Positions 35,906-45,308 are shown, counted from the first letter of the stretch. The stretch: DNA of 64,000 nt from Gemmatimonadaceae bacterium (GCA_036496605.1 DASXKV010000038.1:1-64000), one strand, 5' to 3'. Numbers and translations: made by a program. The notes: a model not told the origin generated them from the letters alone.

Positions 35906-38527
35906 CTACTCGACGCGCAGGGCGCGCGCGGGATCGATGCGCGACGCGCGGCGAGCCGGGACCAGACAAGCGATGAACGACACGGCCGACACCGCGAGCG
36001 CGGCCAGCGCGAACGCGACGACGTCGTGCGTCGGGACGCCAACGAGCCAACTGCTCAGGAAGCGACTCGTCGCAAACGCTCCGACCAAACCGCCGGCGAC
36101 GCCGACGGCCGTCGTGCGAGCTCCCTGGTCGAGCAGCGCGAACACGACCCGTCTCGGGCCTGCGCCGAGTGCGAGACGGATCCCGATCTCCCGCGTTCGG
36201 CGTGCGACTACGAACGCGATCGTCCCGTACAACCCGATCGCGCAGAGCAGGAGCGCGAGCACGCCGGCCGCGATGAGAATCTTCTCACCGAGGTGAATCT
36301 CCACATAGCTCGCGTCGATCTGCGACGACATCGTCATCACCTCGGCGACCGGGACACCACGGTCGACTTCGACGGCGGCGCGGCGGAGTGTCGAGAGCAT
36401 GTCGCCTGCGCGTGCGTCGACGCGGACCGCGAAGCGTGCGTCACGCTCCTCACCGAGTGCATTCTGCCAGAAGGGAAAGAAAAGCATGAGCGGTGTCGCG
36501 TCGCTGCCCATGTGCACCTGATAGTCGGGGACGACGCCGACCACACGGAACGGCTTGCCCCGCGCGTACACAGTGCGTCCCAGTGACGGATGACCGTGCC
36601 AGAGACGCTGCGCGAGCGATTGACTGACGACCGCGACCGGCGGGGCGCCGACGACATCGGAGTTGTCGAATTCGCGGCCGGCGAGAACCGGGATGCGCAG
36701 CGTCGCGAAGAAAGCCGGCGACGTGAAATGCGCTTCGACGTGGAGTGACGTGTCGCCGGCGGCGACGCCGACGCCTGCTTCGACGGGCGACTCGCTCCAC
36801 ACGAAGCCAATACCACGCGCGAACGCCACGGCCTTGACTCCGGGCACTGCCGCCAGCCGATCGCTCACGGCGCGAACGTACCGTTGGGCGCGGCCGGGCT
36901 CGTAGCGCGCGGCTTCGGGCCGAACGCGAACCAGGACAACGTTGCTCGAGTCGAACTCTTGCGCGTGCAGGAGATGCGCGAAGCTTCGCGTCAGCAGCGC
37001 GGCGCCGCACAACAAGGTCGACGTGAGCGCGATCTGTAAGCCGATCAAGCCGTAGCGGGCGCGCGCACGGGGCGATCCGCCGCTCGAGTTCTTCAATACG
37101 TCGGCTGCATTGGACCGCGCGGTCGTCAGGGCGGGGAACAGCCCGAACGCGATTGTCGCCAACGCCGAGATTCCGACGGCGAATGCGAAGGTGCGTGAGT
37201 CGAACGCGATCGGGAACAGGTTCTCGAATCCTTCGGAGTCCGTCGTGAAGACGCCGGCGAGGACGCGCGCCGTCCAGAGCGAGAGGATCGACCCCACGAT
37301 TCCGCCGGCGACAGCGATCAACGCGCTCTCACACAGCAGCTGCCTAACGATCCGCCAGCGGCCGGCGCCGAGCGAAAGCCGGAGCGCGATCTCGCGCTCG
37401 CGGGAGACGCCGCGGGCCAGCAGCAGACCGCTCAGGTTCGCGAACGCAATCAGGAGAAGAACGCCGGCGATCGCGCCGAGGAGACGGGCGAGCGGCGCGT
37501 ACTGTCGCTGACGAGCGACGGGCGCGCCCGCTGCACGAGCGACGGTGATGTGGCGAACGCTGTCATCGCCGATCGAAAGATGCGACAACGTCGCGCTGAG
37601 AGTGGCCATCGCCGCCCGAACGCGATCGACGCTCACGCCGGGTGCCAGTCGGACGAACGCATCGGCGTCGTCGCACGGAACTGGTGTTCTGCAACCCATG
37701 CCGATCGCGCTCATCATCGTCGTCGGCAGCCACACTTGAGTCGGCGGATAACCGAGGCCACTTCCGTCGAAGCCCTCAGGCCCGACACCGATGATGCTGA
37801 ACGGTTGGCCCGCGATCTCGATGCGTTCGCCGATGACGCGCGGATCCATGCCGAACGCGGAGCGCCACAGGGCGTAGCTGATCACGGCGACCGGTTCGCG
37901 CCCGGGCGACGTTGTCTCGTCGGGAGCGAAGAAACGGCCGAGGTGGGGCGCAAGCCCCAGCATCGGGAAGAGCTCGGCCGATGCGTACGAGGTGTAGCGC
38001 TGCTGCAAGGCGCCACGCTCGCGGACGAACTTCACCCAGCAACATGCCTCGGCGGCGACGTCGTCGAACAGCTCGCGATGTTGCCGGAGGAGTGCGACAC
38101 TTGCTGCGCCGACGCTGAGGTGCCGCCCGTTGTTGCCGTCTATATAGATGTGCGCGAGACGGTCGGCCGACGGCGCGTGCAGCGGCCGGAGAAAGAGCGC
38201 GTTGGCAAAGGCGAAGGCGGTGACCGACGCGGCAATCGCGAAACCGAGCGTCAGGATGGCGGACGCCGCGAAGAGTGGGCGCGTGCGAAGTGAACGCACG
38301 CCGAAGCGCAGGTCGCGCCAGAGATGCTCGAGGCGAGCGCCGGGGATCTCGTCGCTGCCGGCCTCCTGCCAGCTATCCATGCCGCCTAACGAGACGAGCG
38401 CGGCGCGGCGAGCATCGTCGGCCGACATGCCCGCGGCAACGTTCTTGGCGGTGGCCATGTCGACGTGGAATTGCAATTCCTCACGAATCTCCCGTCGCTC
38501 GCGCGCCCAGCGCAGAAACCCGAACAT
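35906..38527 (-). CDS. ADOP-family permease, module 1
   Basis: The 873-residue protein begins with a permease-prefix domain (REEIREELQFHVDMATAKNVA and SADDARRAALVSLGG, residues 10-50). Two MacB/FtsX halves follow, with eight predicted TM helices. The first FtsX block includes EREIALRLSLGAGRWRIVRQ. The last contains TREIGIRLALGAGPRRVVFA and ends LVPARRASRIDPARALRVE. There is no ATP-binding cassette gene nearby, as usual for this family. It starts 4 nt after the stop of its PadR gene (38532-38876) and should be co-transcribed with it. Substrate unknown. Confidence 0.9.
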   Translation of the reverse strand: MFGFLRWARERREIREELQFHVDMATAKNVAAGMSADDARRAALVSLGGMDSWQEAGSDEIPGARLEHLWRDLRFGVRSLRTRPLFAASAILTLGFAIAASVTAFAFANALFLRPLHAPSADRLAHIYIDGNNGRHLSVGAASVALLRQHRELFDDVAAEACCWVKFVRERGALQQRYTSYASAELFPMLGLAPHLGRFFAPDETTSPGREPVAVISYALWRSAFGMDPRVIGERIEIAGQPFSIIGVGPEGFDGSGLGYPPTQVWLPTTMMSAIGMGCRTPVPCDDADAFVRLAPGVSVDRVRAAMATLSATLSHLSIGDDSVRHITVARAAGAPVARQRQYAPLARLLGAIAGVLLLIAFANLSGLLLARGVSREREIALRLSLGAGRWRIVRQLLCESALIAVAGGIVGSILSLWTARVLAGVFTTDSEGFENLFPIAFDSRTFAFAVGISALATIAFGLFPALTTARSNAADVLKNSSGGSPRARARYGLIGLQIALTSTLLCGAALLTRSFAHLLHAQEFDSSNVVLVRVRPEAARYEPGRAQRYVRAVSDRLAAVPGVKAVAFARGIGFVWSESPVEAGVGVAAGDTSLHVEAHFTSPAFFATLRIPVLAGREFDNSDVVGAPPVAVVSQSLAQRLWHGHPSLGRTVYARGKPFRVVGVVPDYQVHMGSDATPLMLFFPFWQNALGEERDARFAVRVDARAGDMLSTLRRAAVEVDRGVPVAEVMTMSSQIDASYVEIHLGEKILIAAGVLALLLCAIGLYGTIAFVVARRTREIGIRLALGAGPRRVVFALLDQGARTTAVGVAGGLVGAFATSRFLSSWLVGVPTHDVVAFALAALAVSAVSFIACLVPARRASRIDPARALRVE

Positions 38528-38531
38528 CCGA

Positions 38532-38876
38532 TCAGCTCTGCGAGAGATTCATGATGAGATCGATCGCGCCCGAGAGTCGTTGCCAGGTTGCGTGCTCCAC
38601 GCCGAGTTGGCGACGTCCCGCCGCCGTGATGGCATAGATGCGGGCCCGACGATTGTTCTCGGTCGTTTGCCAAGCCGACGTGATCCAACCTTGCCGCTTG
38701 AGCCGATAAAGAGCGGGATAGAGCGAACCCTGGTTCACCTGGAGCGCATCCTTGGACCAGTGGTGAATGCGCTCCGTCATGCCCCACCCGTGCATGGGCT
38801 CGAGCTGGAGTGCTTTCAGGATGAGCATGTCCAAGGTGCCTTGGAGCATGTCGCCGCGTGCGTCCTTTGATGACAC
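38532..38876 (-). CDS. PadR-family repressor, module 1
   Basis: The 114-residue winged-helix protein has the PadR core GTLDMLILKAL, MHGWGMTERI, the wing region VNQGSLYPALYRLKRQGWITSAW, and a short C-terminal dimerisation helix. GTG at 38876 is the likely start; an ATG at 38849 would remove nine residues just before the core. PadR proteins repress their own promoter until a ligand or stress signal releases them. It is directly upstream of the module 1 permease. The two imperfect dyads on its promoter are listed separately. Confidence 0.92.
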   Translation of the reverse strand: MSSKDARGDMLQGTLDMLILKALQLEPMHGWGMTERIHHWSKDALQVNQGSLYPALYRLKRQGWITSAWQTTENNRRARIYAITAAGRRQLGVEHATWQRLSGAIDLIMNLSQS

Positions 38877-38885
38877 GAAGGGCTT

Positions 38886-38934
38886 CCTCTCTGCTGTCGA
38901 GAGGAACGATCGTCACGCTTCTCTCGATTGTCAA
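38886..38934 (-). promoter_or_regulatory. Promoter and operator of PadR-permease module 1
   Basis: On the minus strand, TTGACA (38929-38934) is followed after 17 nt by a weak GATCGT (38906-38911). A perfect dyad CCTCTC-N7-GAGAGG lies at 38886-38904, just downstream of the -10. A related half (CTCTCGATTGTCAAGAG) overlaps the -35. The arms differ from those of the other PadR modules. Confidence 0.6.
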
Positions 38935-38979
38935 GAGGTACTGTTGTGGGTTGAGGGTAGAGGGTAGAGGGCGCTGCGA

Positions 38980-41685
38980 CTATTCGCCGCGCATGCTCAG
39001 CGTGGGATCCACGCTTCCCGCTCGTCGCGCAGGTAACCACGAGGCGACGGCGCTTGCGCCAATGAGCACGATCCCCGCCACAAGGAAAGTCGGCCAATCG
39101 ATTGGCGACACGCCGAACAACAGCGCGCGGAGCACCTGCGTCACGCCACTTGCGGCGACAAGTCCGATGATCACGCCCACCGCGCATGGAGCAATACCAC
39201 GCCGCAACGCCTCCCTACGAAGGCGCGATGGTGCGGCACCTAACGCGAGACGGATCCCCAGCTCGCGCCGCCGCAGGCGCACCGCGTAGGCCGTGACACC
39301 GTAACTCCCGATCGCCGCCAGGAGAAGCGCGATTGCCGCAAACGCCGACAACACCACCGCGTACAGCCGCGGTTCGGCCACAGCCCGATCGAGCGCCTGG
39401 GGCAGTGTTTGCATGCTATAAACCGCCACCGTGGGGTCGAGGGCGTGGAGGAGACGGCGAATCGCGGCCTCTGTCATCGATGGCGTTGCGGTCGTCCGAA
39501 CGAGAAAGGCAGTCGCCATTGGCATACGCCCGTAGCCAATGTACGCGGTCGGCAGGTGTCGCTCGCGCAGCGAGAACGCAGTGGCGTTGGCGACGACGCC
39601 GACGATCTCACCTTCCTCCTTCAATTCGCTGCTCGGCGCCTTGCTCGTGTCGTGGCTCACGCCGAAGGTGACCCAGTGGCCGATCGGATTCTCGTTGGGA
39701 AAGTTCGCCCGCGCGAACTCCTCGTCGACGACGATCGCAGGCCGTGGAATCGGATTGACCTCGCTAGGCAGCAGCAGCCGTCCCGCGCGGAGCGGAATCC
39801 CCAGCGTTCGAAAGTAGTCCGCGGACACGGGAATCAGTCGCGCTTCGGGCCGTCGATCGTGCGGAACGGGCGGTCGACCACGCACGACCAGCGTCGTCCC
39901 CAGGTCGAAGTCGTAATCCGCATCGAGCGGCCGTGACGCCGCCACCGCAACCGACTGCACGCCCGGCAAGGCGTTGAGCCGCTCCAGCACCGTCGCCGCG
40001 AACGCGCGGCTCGCCTGGTCCGTCTCGTATTTCTTGCCAAGACGCGCATCGAAGGCCACCACCTGCTCCGCGCTGAAGCCGGGATCGACCATCAGTAGCC
40101 GCCAGAAGCTGCGCGCGAGCAGGCCCGCCCCGATCACCATCACCAGCGCCAACGCGGTCTCGGCCACGACAATCGCGCGCCGTGTGCGATCGCCCTCCGT
40201 CGTGCTCCGCACGCCGACGCCACTGCGCAGCGCGGTCGCCGCGTCGTGCCGAGCGACGCGAATCGCGGGTGTCGCGGCAAAGAGGAGCGAGGCGAGGAAC
40301 GTGACGGCCGAGGTGAACGCCAGGACCGTGGCATCGACGTGGACCTGCGTGATCCGCGGCAGCTCGGCCGGCGCGAATCGAACGAACAGGTGCACGGCGC
40401 CGTCGGCGAGGGCGACACCGAGCGTCGCGCCGATGAAGGCAATGAGTAGGCTCTCAACCATGATCAGCCTAACGAGCCGCATGCGGTCCGCGCCGAGCGC
40501 GCTGCGTACCGCGATCTCGGAGGCGCGTGCATCGATCCGCACGAGCAGGAGATTCGCAATGTTGGCGCACGCGATCAACAGAACGAGGGCGACCGCGCCA
40601 AGGATGGCCCATAACGGCGTCGTGACGCCGCCAAGGAGATTGTCACGCAGCGGCGACGCGCGCGGCGTGTAGCCGCGGTCCGCATCGGGATATGTCTCGG
40701 CCGATCGTGCGTAGAGTCCGCGCAGCTCAGCCATGGCGCTGGCCATCGAGACGGCGTTTCGAATTCGCGCCAGTGCGTGCAGCATCCTCGCGCCGCGATT
40801 TCCAGCGTCGATCTCCCACGGCTCCCAGACCGTCGGCACCCACAGGCTCGGCTTGTTAGGATACTCTAATGCCGCCGGCGCCACTCCAATCACGCGCGCT
40901 GGTGCATCGTCGAGCGTGACCGTACGACCGATGATGCCTGGATCGCCACCGAACTCGTTGACCCACGTGCGCTCGGCGAGGACGATTCCGCGGACGCCGT
41001 CCTTCGTGGTGTCCGGTGCGCCAAAGAAGCGCCCGCGCAGTGGAACGGTGCCGAGGAGACCAAAGAAATTGCTTCCGACGCGCGCACCGCGCAGGCGGAT
41101 CGCCGTGCCATCGGCGCGCTCGAGCCGATACGCGCGGCCGCTCTGGATCGGCGCCATACCGACAAAGCTGCGATTCTCGCGTTGCAGATCGATGAAGCCG
41201 AGCGGCGAGATCGCGTCCTGGTCTTCCTCCCCATTGCGCGCACTCGTGATCTCGATCAGCTGGTCCGGCGCGGTGAAGGGAAGTGCTTTGAGGATCACTC
41301 CATCGACGACGCTGAAGACGGCCGTCGTGGCGCCAATGCCAAGCGCGATCGTGATGATTGCCGTCACCGCAAAGCCAGGCGATCGCAGCAACCCCCGCGC
41401 GGCAAATCGCATGTCACCGCCTAACTGCGAGAGCCAGTCCCGCCGGCGCGCCTGGCGCTCGCGTCGCGCGTCGATCGCGGCAAGCTCGTGGCGCGCCTCG
41501 GCGACATTACCGAATTCTCGCTCGGCAATACGTGCTGCCTCGCCGCGCGTCGCGCACACGCCCGAGCGCAGCAGCTCCTCGATGCGCGACTCGATGTGAA
41601 AGGTGAGCTCGTCGTCGACGGCCGCGATCCGAGACCGATTCGTTTCGATGCGGAAGAGCCGGCGCAGACCTGGAATCATCGACAT
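38980..41685 (-). CDS. ADOP-family permease, module 2
   Basis: The 901-residue protein has an N-terminal prefix domain (FHIESRIEELLRSGV, then AREFGN-like AEREFGNVAEARHELAAID). The first TM is at about 105-127 (VTAIITIALGIGATTAVFSVV). Two MacB-like periplasmic domains and two three-helix FtsX blocks follow. Signatures: ASEIAVRSALGADRMRLVRL, later RRELGIRLALGAAPSRLRRE, ending WLPARRAGSVDPTLSMRGE. It starts 12 nt after its PadR gene. Upstream of module 1 on the same strand, it may partly read through into that module, whose promoter lies in the gap. Confidence 0.9.
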   Translation of the reverse strand: MSMIPGLRRLFRIETNRSRIAAVDDELTFHIESRIEELLRSGVCATRGEAARIAEREFGNVAEARHELAAIDARRERQARRRDWLSQLGGDMRFAARGLLRSPGFAVTAIITIALGIGATTAVFSVVDGVILKALPFTAPDQLIEITSARNGEEDQDAISPLGFIDLQRENRSFVGMAPIQSGRAYRLERADGTAIRLRGARVGSNFFGLLGTVPLRGRFFGAPDTTKDGVRGIVLAERTWVNEFGGDPGIIGRTVTLDDAPARVIGVAPAALEYPNKPSLWVPTVWEPWEIDAGNRGARMLHALARIRNAVSMASAMAELRGLYARSAETYPDADRGYTPRASPLRDNLLGGVTTPLWAILGAVALVLLIACANIANLLLVRIDARASEIAVRSALGADRMRLVRLIMVESLLIAFIGATLGVALADGAVHLFVRFAPAELPRITQVHVDATVLAFTSAVTFLASLLFAATPAIRVARHDAATALRSGVGVRSTTEGDRTRRAIVVAETALALVMVIGAGLLARSFWRLLMVDPGFSAEQVVAFDARLGKKYETDQASRAFAATVLERLNALPGVQSVAVAASRPLDADYDFDLGTTLVVRGRPPVPHDRRPEARLIPVSADYFRTLGIPLRAGRLLLPSEVNPIPRPAIVVDEEFARANFPNENPIGHWVTFGVSHDTSKAPSSELKEEGEIVGVVANATAFSLRERHLPTAYIGYGRMPMATAFLVRTTATPSMTEAAIRRLLHALDPTVAVYSMQTLPQALDRAVAEPRLYAVVLSAFAAIALLLAAIGSYGVTAYAVRLRRRELGIRLALGAAPSRLRREALRRGIAPCAVGVIIGLVAASGVTQVLRALLFGVSPIDWPTFLVAGIVLIGASAVASWLPARRAGSVDPTLSMRGE

Positions 41686-41697
41686 GGTGGCCTCGCG

Positions 41698-42033
41698 TTA
41701 TGCGTGCGACGCTTGCAGGACTTTGAACACCGCCGTCGCGTACTCCGTCCACGTGCCGGTTTGCGCGCGAAGCTGTCGCCGTCCGGCCGACGTGAGCTGA
41801 TAGTACTTGGCCTTGCGATTGTTGTCGGAGAGTCCCCACTCGCTCTCGACCCACGCGCGCTGCTCGAGTCGGTGGAGGGAGACATAGAGCGCTCTGTCCT
41901 CGACGGTGAGCGCATCGTCGCTCGTGTGCTTGATCCAACTCGCGACCGCGTAACCGTGGCGCGGACCCCACGAGAGGGCCTTGAGGACAAGTACGTCGAG
42001 TGTGCCCTGGAGGAGCGCGAGATCACCGACCAT
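41698..42033 (-). CDS. PadR-family repressor, module 2
   Basis: The 111-residue winged-helix protein contains LLQGTLDVLVLKALSWGPRHGYAVA, the wing motif VEDRALYVSLHRLEQRAWVESEW, and a C-terminal helix. The wing carries RALY where most PadR proteins have GSLY or GALY. It precedes and is presumably co-transcribed with the module 2 permease. Its promoter carries a well-formed dyad ending 5 nt before the start codon. Confidence 0.92.
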   Translation of the reverse strand: MVGDLALLQGTLDVLVLKALSWGPRHGYAVASWIKHTSDDALTVEDRALYVSLHRLEQRAWVESEWGLSDNNRKAKYYQLTSAGRRQLRAQTGTWTEYATAVFKVLQASHA

Positions 42034-42037
42034 GATT

Positions 42038-42091
42038 GTCTTCCCCGGAACATTTCCGGGAAGACTAGGTGGCTCGCCCCTGGAATGTCAA
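42038..42091 (-). promoter_or_regulatory. Promoter and operator of PadR-permease module 2
   Basis: On the minus strand, TTGACA (42086-42091) and TAGTCT (42062-42067) are 18 nt apart. A dyad with perfect arms GTCTTCCC (42038-42045) and GGGAAGAC (42058-42065) overlaps the -10 and the transcription start; inner bases extend the symmetry (CGGAA/TTCC). This position would block RNA polymerase. Confidence 0.7.
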
Positions 42092-42142
42092 GAAGGGAAG
42101 GGGAAACGGAGGCTAAGCCTCTAACCAGTTACGCCGCGAGCG

Positions 42143-43564
42143 TCAGAGTGCCTTGAGCAATCGATAGGTGAACTCCAGCTGATCGTAGAATCCTTTTACG
42201 CTGATGCGTTCATTGAGCCCGTGAGCTCGCGTGTCGGCCGGGATGTTCGGATCGACGAAATATCCTGACACGCCGAACACTGGAAAGCCCGCATTGCGCA
42301 GGAAGAGGCCGTCGGTCGCACCAGTCTCCATCTCGGGAATGACCGGGAGCGGCCCCCAGATCGACGCCGTCACCGAACGAATCACCTCTTCCACCGCCGG
42401 CGGCATCGGTGATGGAGGACTCGGTACGGCGGTGTCCGCGCGCGCAATCGCCACCGCGGTGTCGGCGACGACGGTGTTGAGTGTACGCTCAACATTAGAG
42501 GCGTCCACTCCCGGGAAGATCCGGCAGTTCACGGTTGCGCTTGCGCGCTGGGGAAGCGCGTTGACGGCATGCCCACCCTCGAGCATCGTTGCGACGCACG
42601 TCGTGCGAAGCTGCGCATTGTAGAATGGCGAACGGCCGGAGAGGTGAGCTGCGGCGGCGCTATCGGGAGCTGCACCAGTGCTCACGGCGCGGAGCTCGGC
42701 TGAGAGCGCGCCAGTCTGGAGCGCGGCCGTGCGCGCAAAATAGGCACGCGTGATCGCATCGGTCTGTGGTGGAAAGTCGTAGGCGCCGAGTCGATCGAGC
42801 GCGTGCGCGAGGCGATAGATGGCGTTGTCTTTCTCCGGCAACGAACTATGGCCACCGGGATTGCGAACCGTTAGGCGGTACGTCTGAAACACCTTCTCGG
42901 CTGCCTGCACATCCATGGCGACGGGTGTCTCGCCTCGGAGCTCTCCGCCACCAGCGTCGGCATTGAGGACATAGACAGGATCGCCGAGCAGATCACGCCG
43001 ATGGGCGAGGAGCCACTGTATTCCGTTGTACCCACCGCCACCCTCCTCGCCGGCGGTGAGCGCGAGGATGTAGTCACCGCTTGGAACGTATCCTTCCTGC
43101 TTCATCCGCAACAACGCCGCGACCCATGACGCGTCGCCGTTCTTCATGTCGAGCGTGCCGCGACCATAGAAGTGACCGTCGCGCTCGACGAGCTGGAACG
43201 GATCGAGCACCCAATCGGCGCGCCTTGCCTCGACGACATCGAGATGGCCGATGAGGAGAACCGGACGTCGCGCGCCGCGACCACGGAAGCGAACGACGAG
43301 ATTGCGATCCTTCGCGTCGCGCCCGGTGTCAGGGCCGACGATCTGAACGTCGCTCGCTGGAAGCCCGGCCGCGCGAAAGCGTGCGGCGAGCAGCTCAGCG
43401 GCTTTCGTGGTGCTCCCGACGGAATATGTCGTATTCGTCTCGACGAGCTCGCGGAGCAGGCTTCGGCCGAGCGTCTGATATGGCGTGAGCGGCGACTGTG
43501 CATGGAGGAGAGACGCGACGCCGGTTGCCGCCAGGAGCGGGAGCATCAATCGGGAATAATTCAT
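42143..43564 (-). CDS. Exported M20-family zinc metallopeptidase
   Basis: The start at 43564 gives a signal peptide (LMLPLLAATGVASLLHA) and 473 residues; the longer frame upstream adds non-signal sequence. Zinc ligands and catalytic residues are in GHLDVVE (H107, D109), GRGTLDMKNGD (D139) and LTAGEEGGGG (E173 catalytic, E174 ligand). A bacterial exopeptidase dimerisation domain lies between, with GGHSSLPEKDNAIYRLAHAL. The C-terminal METGATDGLFLRNAGFPVFG region supplies the last ligand. It probably cleaves di- or oligopeptides, or N-acyl amino acids, in the periplasm. It lies upstream of module 2 but has separate transcription signals. Confidence 0.92.
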   Translation of the reverse strand: MNYSRLMLPLLAATGVASLLHAQSPLTPYQTLGRSLLRELVETNTTYSVGSTTKAAELLAARFRAAGLPASDVQIVGPDTGRDAKDRNLVVRFRGRGARRPVLLIGHLDVVEARRADWVLDPFQLVERDGHFYGRGTLDMKNGDASWVAALLRMKQEGYVPSGDYILALTAGEEGGGGYNGIQWLLAHRRDLLGDPVYVLNADAGGGELRGETPVAMDVQAAEKVFQTYRLTVRNPGGHSSLPEKDNAIYRLAHALDRLGAYDFPPQTDAITRAYFARTAALQTGALSAELRAVSTGAAPDSAAAAHLSGRSPFYNAQLRTTCVATMLEGGHAVNALPQRASATVNCRIFPGVDASNVERTLNTVVADTAVAIARADTAVPSPPSPMPPAVEEVIRSVTASIWGPLPVIPEMETGATDGLFLRNAGFPVFGVSGYFVDPNIPADTRAHGLNERISVKGFYDQLEFTYRLLKAL

Positions 43565-43714
43565 CGATACTATGTAGCGATGCGCTTCCAATGAGGCCAG
43601 GTCTGGCCATTGTGAGAAGCTCCCGTGGGACACATTATTTGGCTGAGCATCAGCACTCAACCGCCCTCATTCAACGATGAAGGCCTAACGAGTCACAGCT
43701 GGGCACAGACAACC

Positions 43715-43918
43715 ATGAACCCTCGCGTGCCAGGGCTTGTCGCCCTCGTCGTCGGCTTCGTTCTCATCGCTCACGCCGTGCTCGCCTTCACGAAGCACCG
43801 TTGGGTGACTGGCCTCGTCGAACTTATCGCGGCCGGTGTGCTTCTCTGGCACTGGTGGCTCCGCGGAAGCACCGTCTCGCTACCGGGACCCGCGCAAAGC
43901 AGGGGAGCGTCAGAGTGA
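43715..43918 (+). CDS. Small two-TM membrane protein
   Basis: The start at 43715 gives 67 residues: MNPRVPGLVALVVGFVLIAH followed by a short loop (FTKHRW) and a second hydrophobic segment (VTGLVELIAAGVLLWHWWL). A short polar tail contains SLPGPA. The hydrophobic double-hairpin pattern and codon use support a real gene. Family not recognised. A copy of the GCCTAACG octamer lies 32 nt upstream. Confidence 0.5.
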   Translation: MNPRVPGLVALVVGFVLIAHAVLAFTKHRWVTGLVELIAAGVLLWHWWLRGSTVSLPGPAQSRGASE

Positions 43919-44008
43919 CGTAGCGGGCTGCTCCAGCCTGTACGAACGTGCTCATCGTCAGGTCAGCCAAGAGCACTTGCCTTCATCTTCTTCTGTAGAG
44001 GCATCGTC

Positions 44009-44188
44009 ATGTACGATGAGACAGCGCTCGCGAGCCAGATCGCGGCGACGTTACTTGCCGCCTCACCTGGCTCGACGGGCTCGGATTCTTACGTCCAGGC
44101 AGCGGTGAAATCGGCGTTCCGTATCATCGACGTCGTGCGTGAGCAACAAAGGCAGCGACAGCCCGCGGCAGAGGCTGCGGACAAATAG
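44009..44188 (+). CDS. Small hypothetical protein upstream of the DUF3830 gene
   Basis: A 59-residue frame from the ATG at 44009 to TAG at 44188 begins MYDETALASQIAATLLAASP and ends in a Gln/Ala-rich charged tail. TAGAGG upstream could be the ribosome-binding site. The stop lies 1 nt before the next ATG (44190), so the pair is probably translated together. The middle (YVQAAVKSAFRIIDVVREQ) should form an amphipathic helix. Not recognised; partnership with the DUF3830 protein is suggested only by spacing. Confidence 0.5.
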   Translation: MYDETALASQIAATLLAASPGSTGSDSYVQAAVKSAFRIIDVVREQQRQRQPAAEAADK

Positions 44189-44189
44189 A

Positions 44190-44633
44190 ATGCGCGCAGA
44201 CATCGTGATCTCGGTCGGCGACGACCTGCAATTCATCGCCTGCACGGAGGATGAGCATTGTCCGCGCACGTGCGACATGTTCGTGAACGCTCTACCGTTC
44301 ACCGCGCGGCTCATCCAGGCGCGATGGAGCGGCGAAGCGGCTTGGGTGCCACTGAGAGGAAGTGCGCTCGACGGCGCCGTGACCTGGTTCGAGAATCCGA
44401 CCAGTCATCCGGCACCCGGTCAGCTCTTATTGTACCCCGGTGGACTGAGTGAGCCAGAGCTGCTCGTCCCGTATGGACCAACGACGTTCGCGAGCAAAGT
44501 CGGTCAACTCGCCGGCAGTCACTTTCTCACCATCATTCGCGGTCAGGAGCAGCTGAGCGCGCTCGGTCGCCGAGTGCTCTGGGAAGGAGCGCAGGAGATT
44601 CGCATGAGCCGGGCGCTCGATCACGCGCGTTAG
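44190..44633 (+). CDS. DUF3830 family protein (cyclophilin-like fold)
   Basis: The 147-residue protein starts at 44190, 1 nt after the previous stop. It matches the DUF3830 pattern: an N-terminal strand with CTEDEHCPRTCDMF, then LPFTARLIQARWSGEAAWVPL, PTSHPAPGQLLLYPGGLSE, and FASKVGQLAGSHFLTI. The family has a cyclophilin-like barrel and is often found with amidohydrolases and dicarboxylate-type transporters, but no enzymatic activity is established. An amidohydrolase (creatininase-like) lies 740 nt downstream. The stop TAG is within an octamer copy (CGTTAGGC). Confidence 0.8.
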   Translation: MRADIVISVGDDLQFIACTEDEHCPRTCDMFVNALPFTARLIQARWSGEAAWVPLRGSALDGAVTWFENPTSHPAPGQLLLYPGGLSEPELLVPYGPTTFASKVGQLAGSHFLTIIRGQEQLSALGRRVLWEGAQEIRMSRALDHAR

Positions 44634-44807
44634 GCATCGTTCGCCTCAGCACCCTTGTCGGCGTTTCCCCTTCCGTGACCGTCATACGCCCCACAGCATT
44701 TCCGCCGAATACCTGACAGAATTTGCGTCGGTGCCCACCTAGTTTGATGTCGTCGGACCTGCTAACTGCCGTAGTCGTGATCCACCAGAAAGATTTGGGC
44801 GACATCC

Positions 44808-45308
44808 ATGACGGCGCTCCACGAACGCTGCCGCGGCGATCTCGCGCTGATCGGGCAAGGGCGAAGCGAAGTGGGCCTCGCAAGCCTGCTGCAGATAACG
44901 CTCTCGAAGTTGCGCCTGTTCACGGGAGAGCCGCAGTCTGCACCGTCGGGGTTCTTCGACACGCTCGCCGAGATCTGCCTCCTTCGCCACAATGCGATTG
45001 CCTTCTCGGAAGGGCCGCAGTCGTTCATGCCCACCGCTGAGTCGGCGCATTTTCTCGAATCGAGCAAGTTGTACGCGGAGGAAGCGGCCCGACTGATCGC
45101 TGTCGCGTGGACCGCCATGCGAGAGTCCTTACCAAAGCAGATGCCGAAGCGAGCACTGTATCGGCGTCTCAACGCCTGGCTCGCAACCAATCCCTGCGAG
45201 TGGAGAAATCCGGCACGGAGTCTCGAGGAAGTCGCTGCTCTCTGTGGCAAACCGGTCGATCAAGTCCTTCGGGACATCGGCTTCACAATCGATGACAGCA
45301 GCAGCTAA
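44808..45308 (+). CDS. Hypothetical cytosolic helical protein
   Basis: The 166-residue frame has coding-type composition and is predicted mostly helical. The N-terminal half ends near SAPSGFFDTLAEICLLRHN. A middle helix EEAARLIAVAWTAMRESL and a C-terminal RSLEEVAALCGKPVDQVLRD suggest small alpha-helical units. No signal peptide, TM segment or known motif is visible. It lies between the DUF3830 and creatininase-like genes on the same strand, with a 174-nt gap before it and 63 nt after. Function unknown. Confidence 0.5.
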   Translation: MTALHERCRGDLALIGQGRSEVGLASLLQITLSKLRLFTGEPQSAPSGFFDTLAEICLLRHNAIAFSEGPQSFMPTAESAHFLESSKLYAEEAARLIAVAWTAMRESLPKQMPKRALYRRLNAWLATNPCEWRNPARSLEEVAALCGKPVDQVLRDIGFTIDDSSS

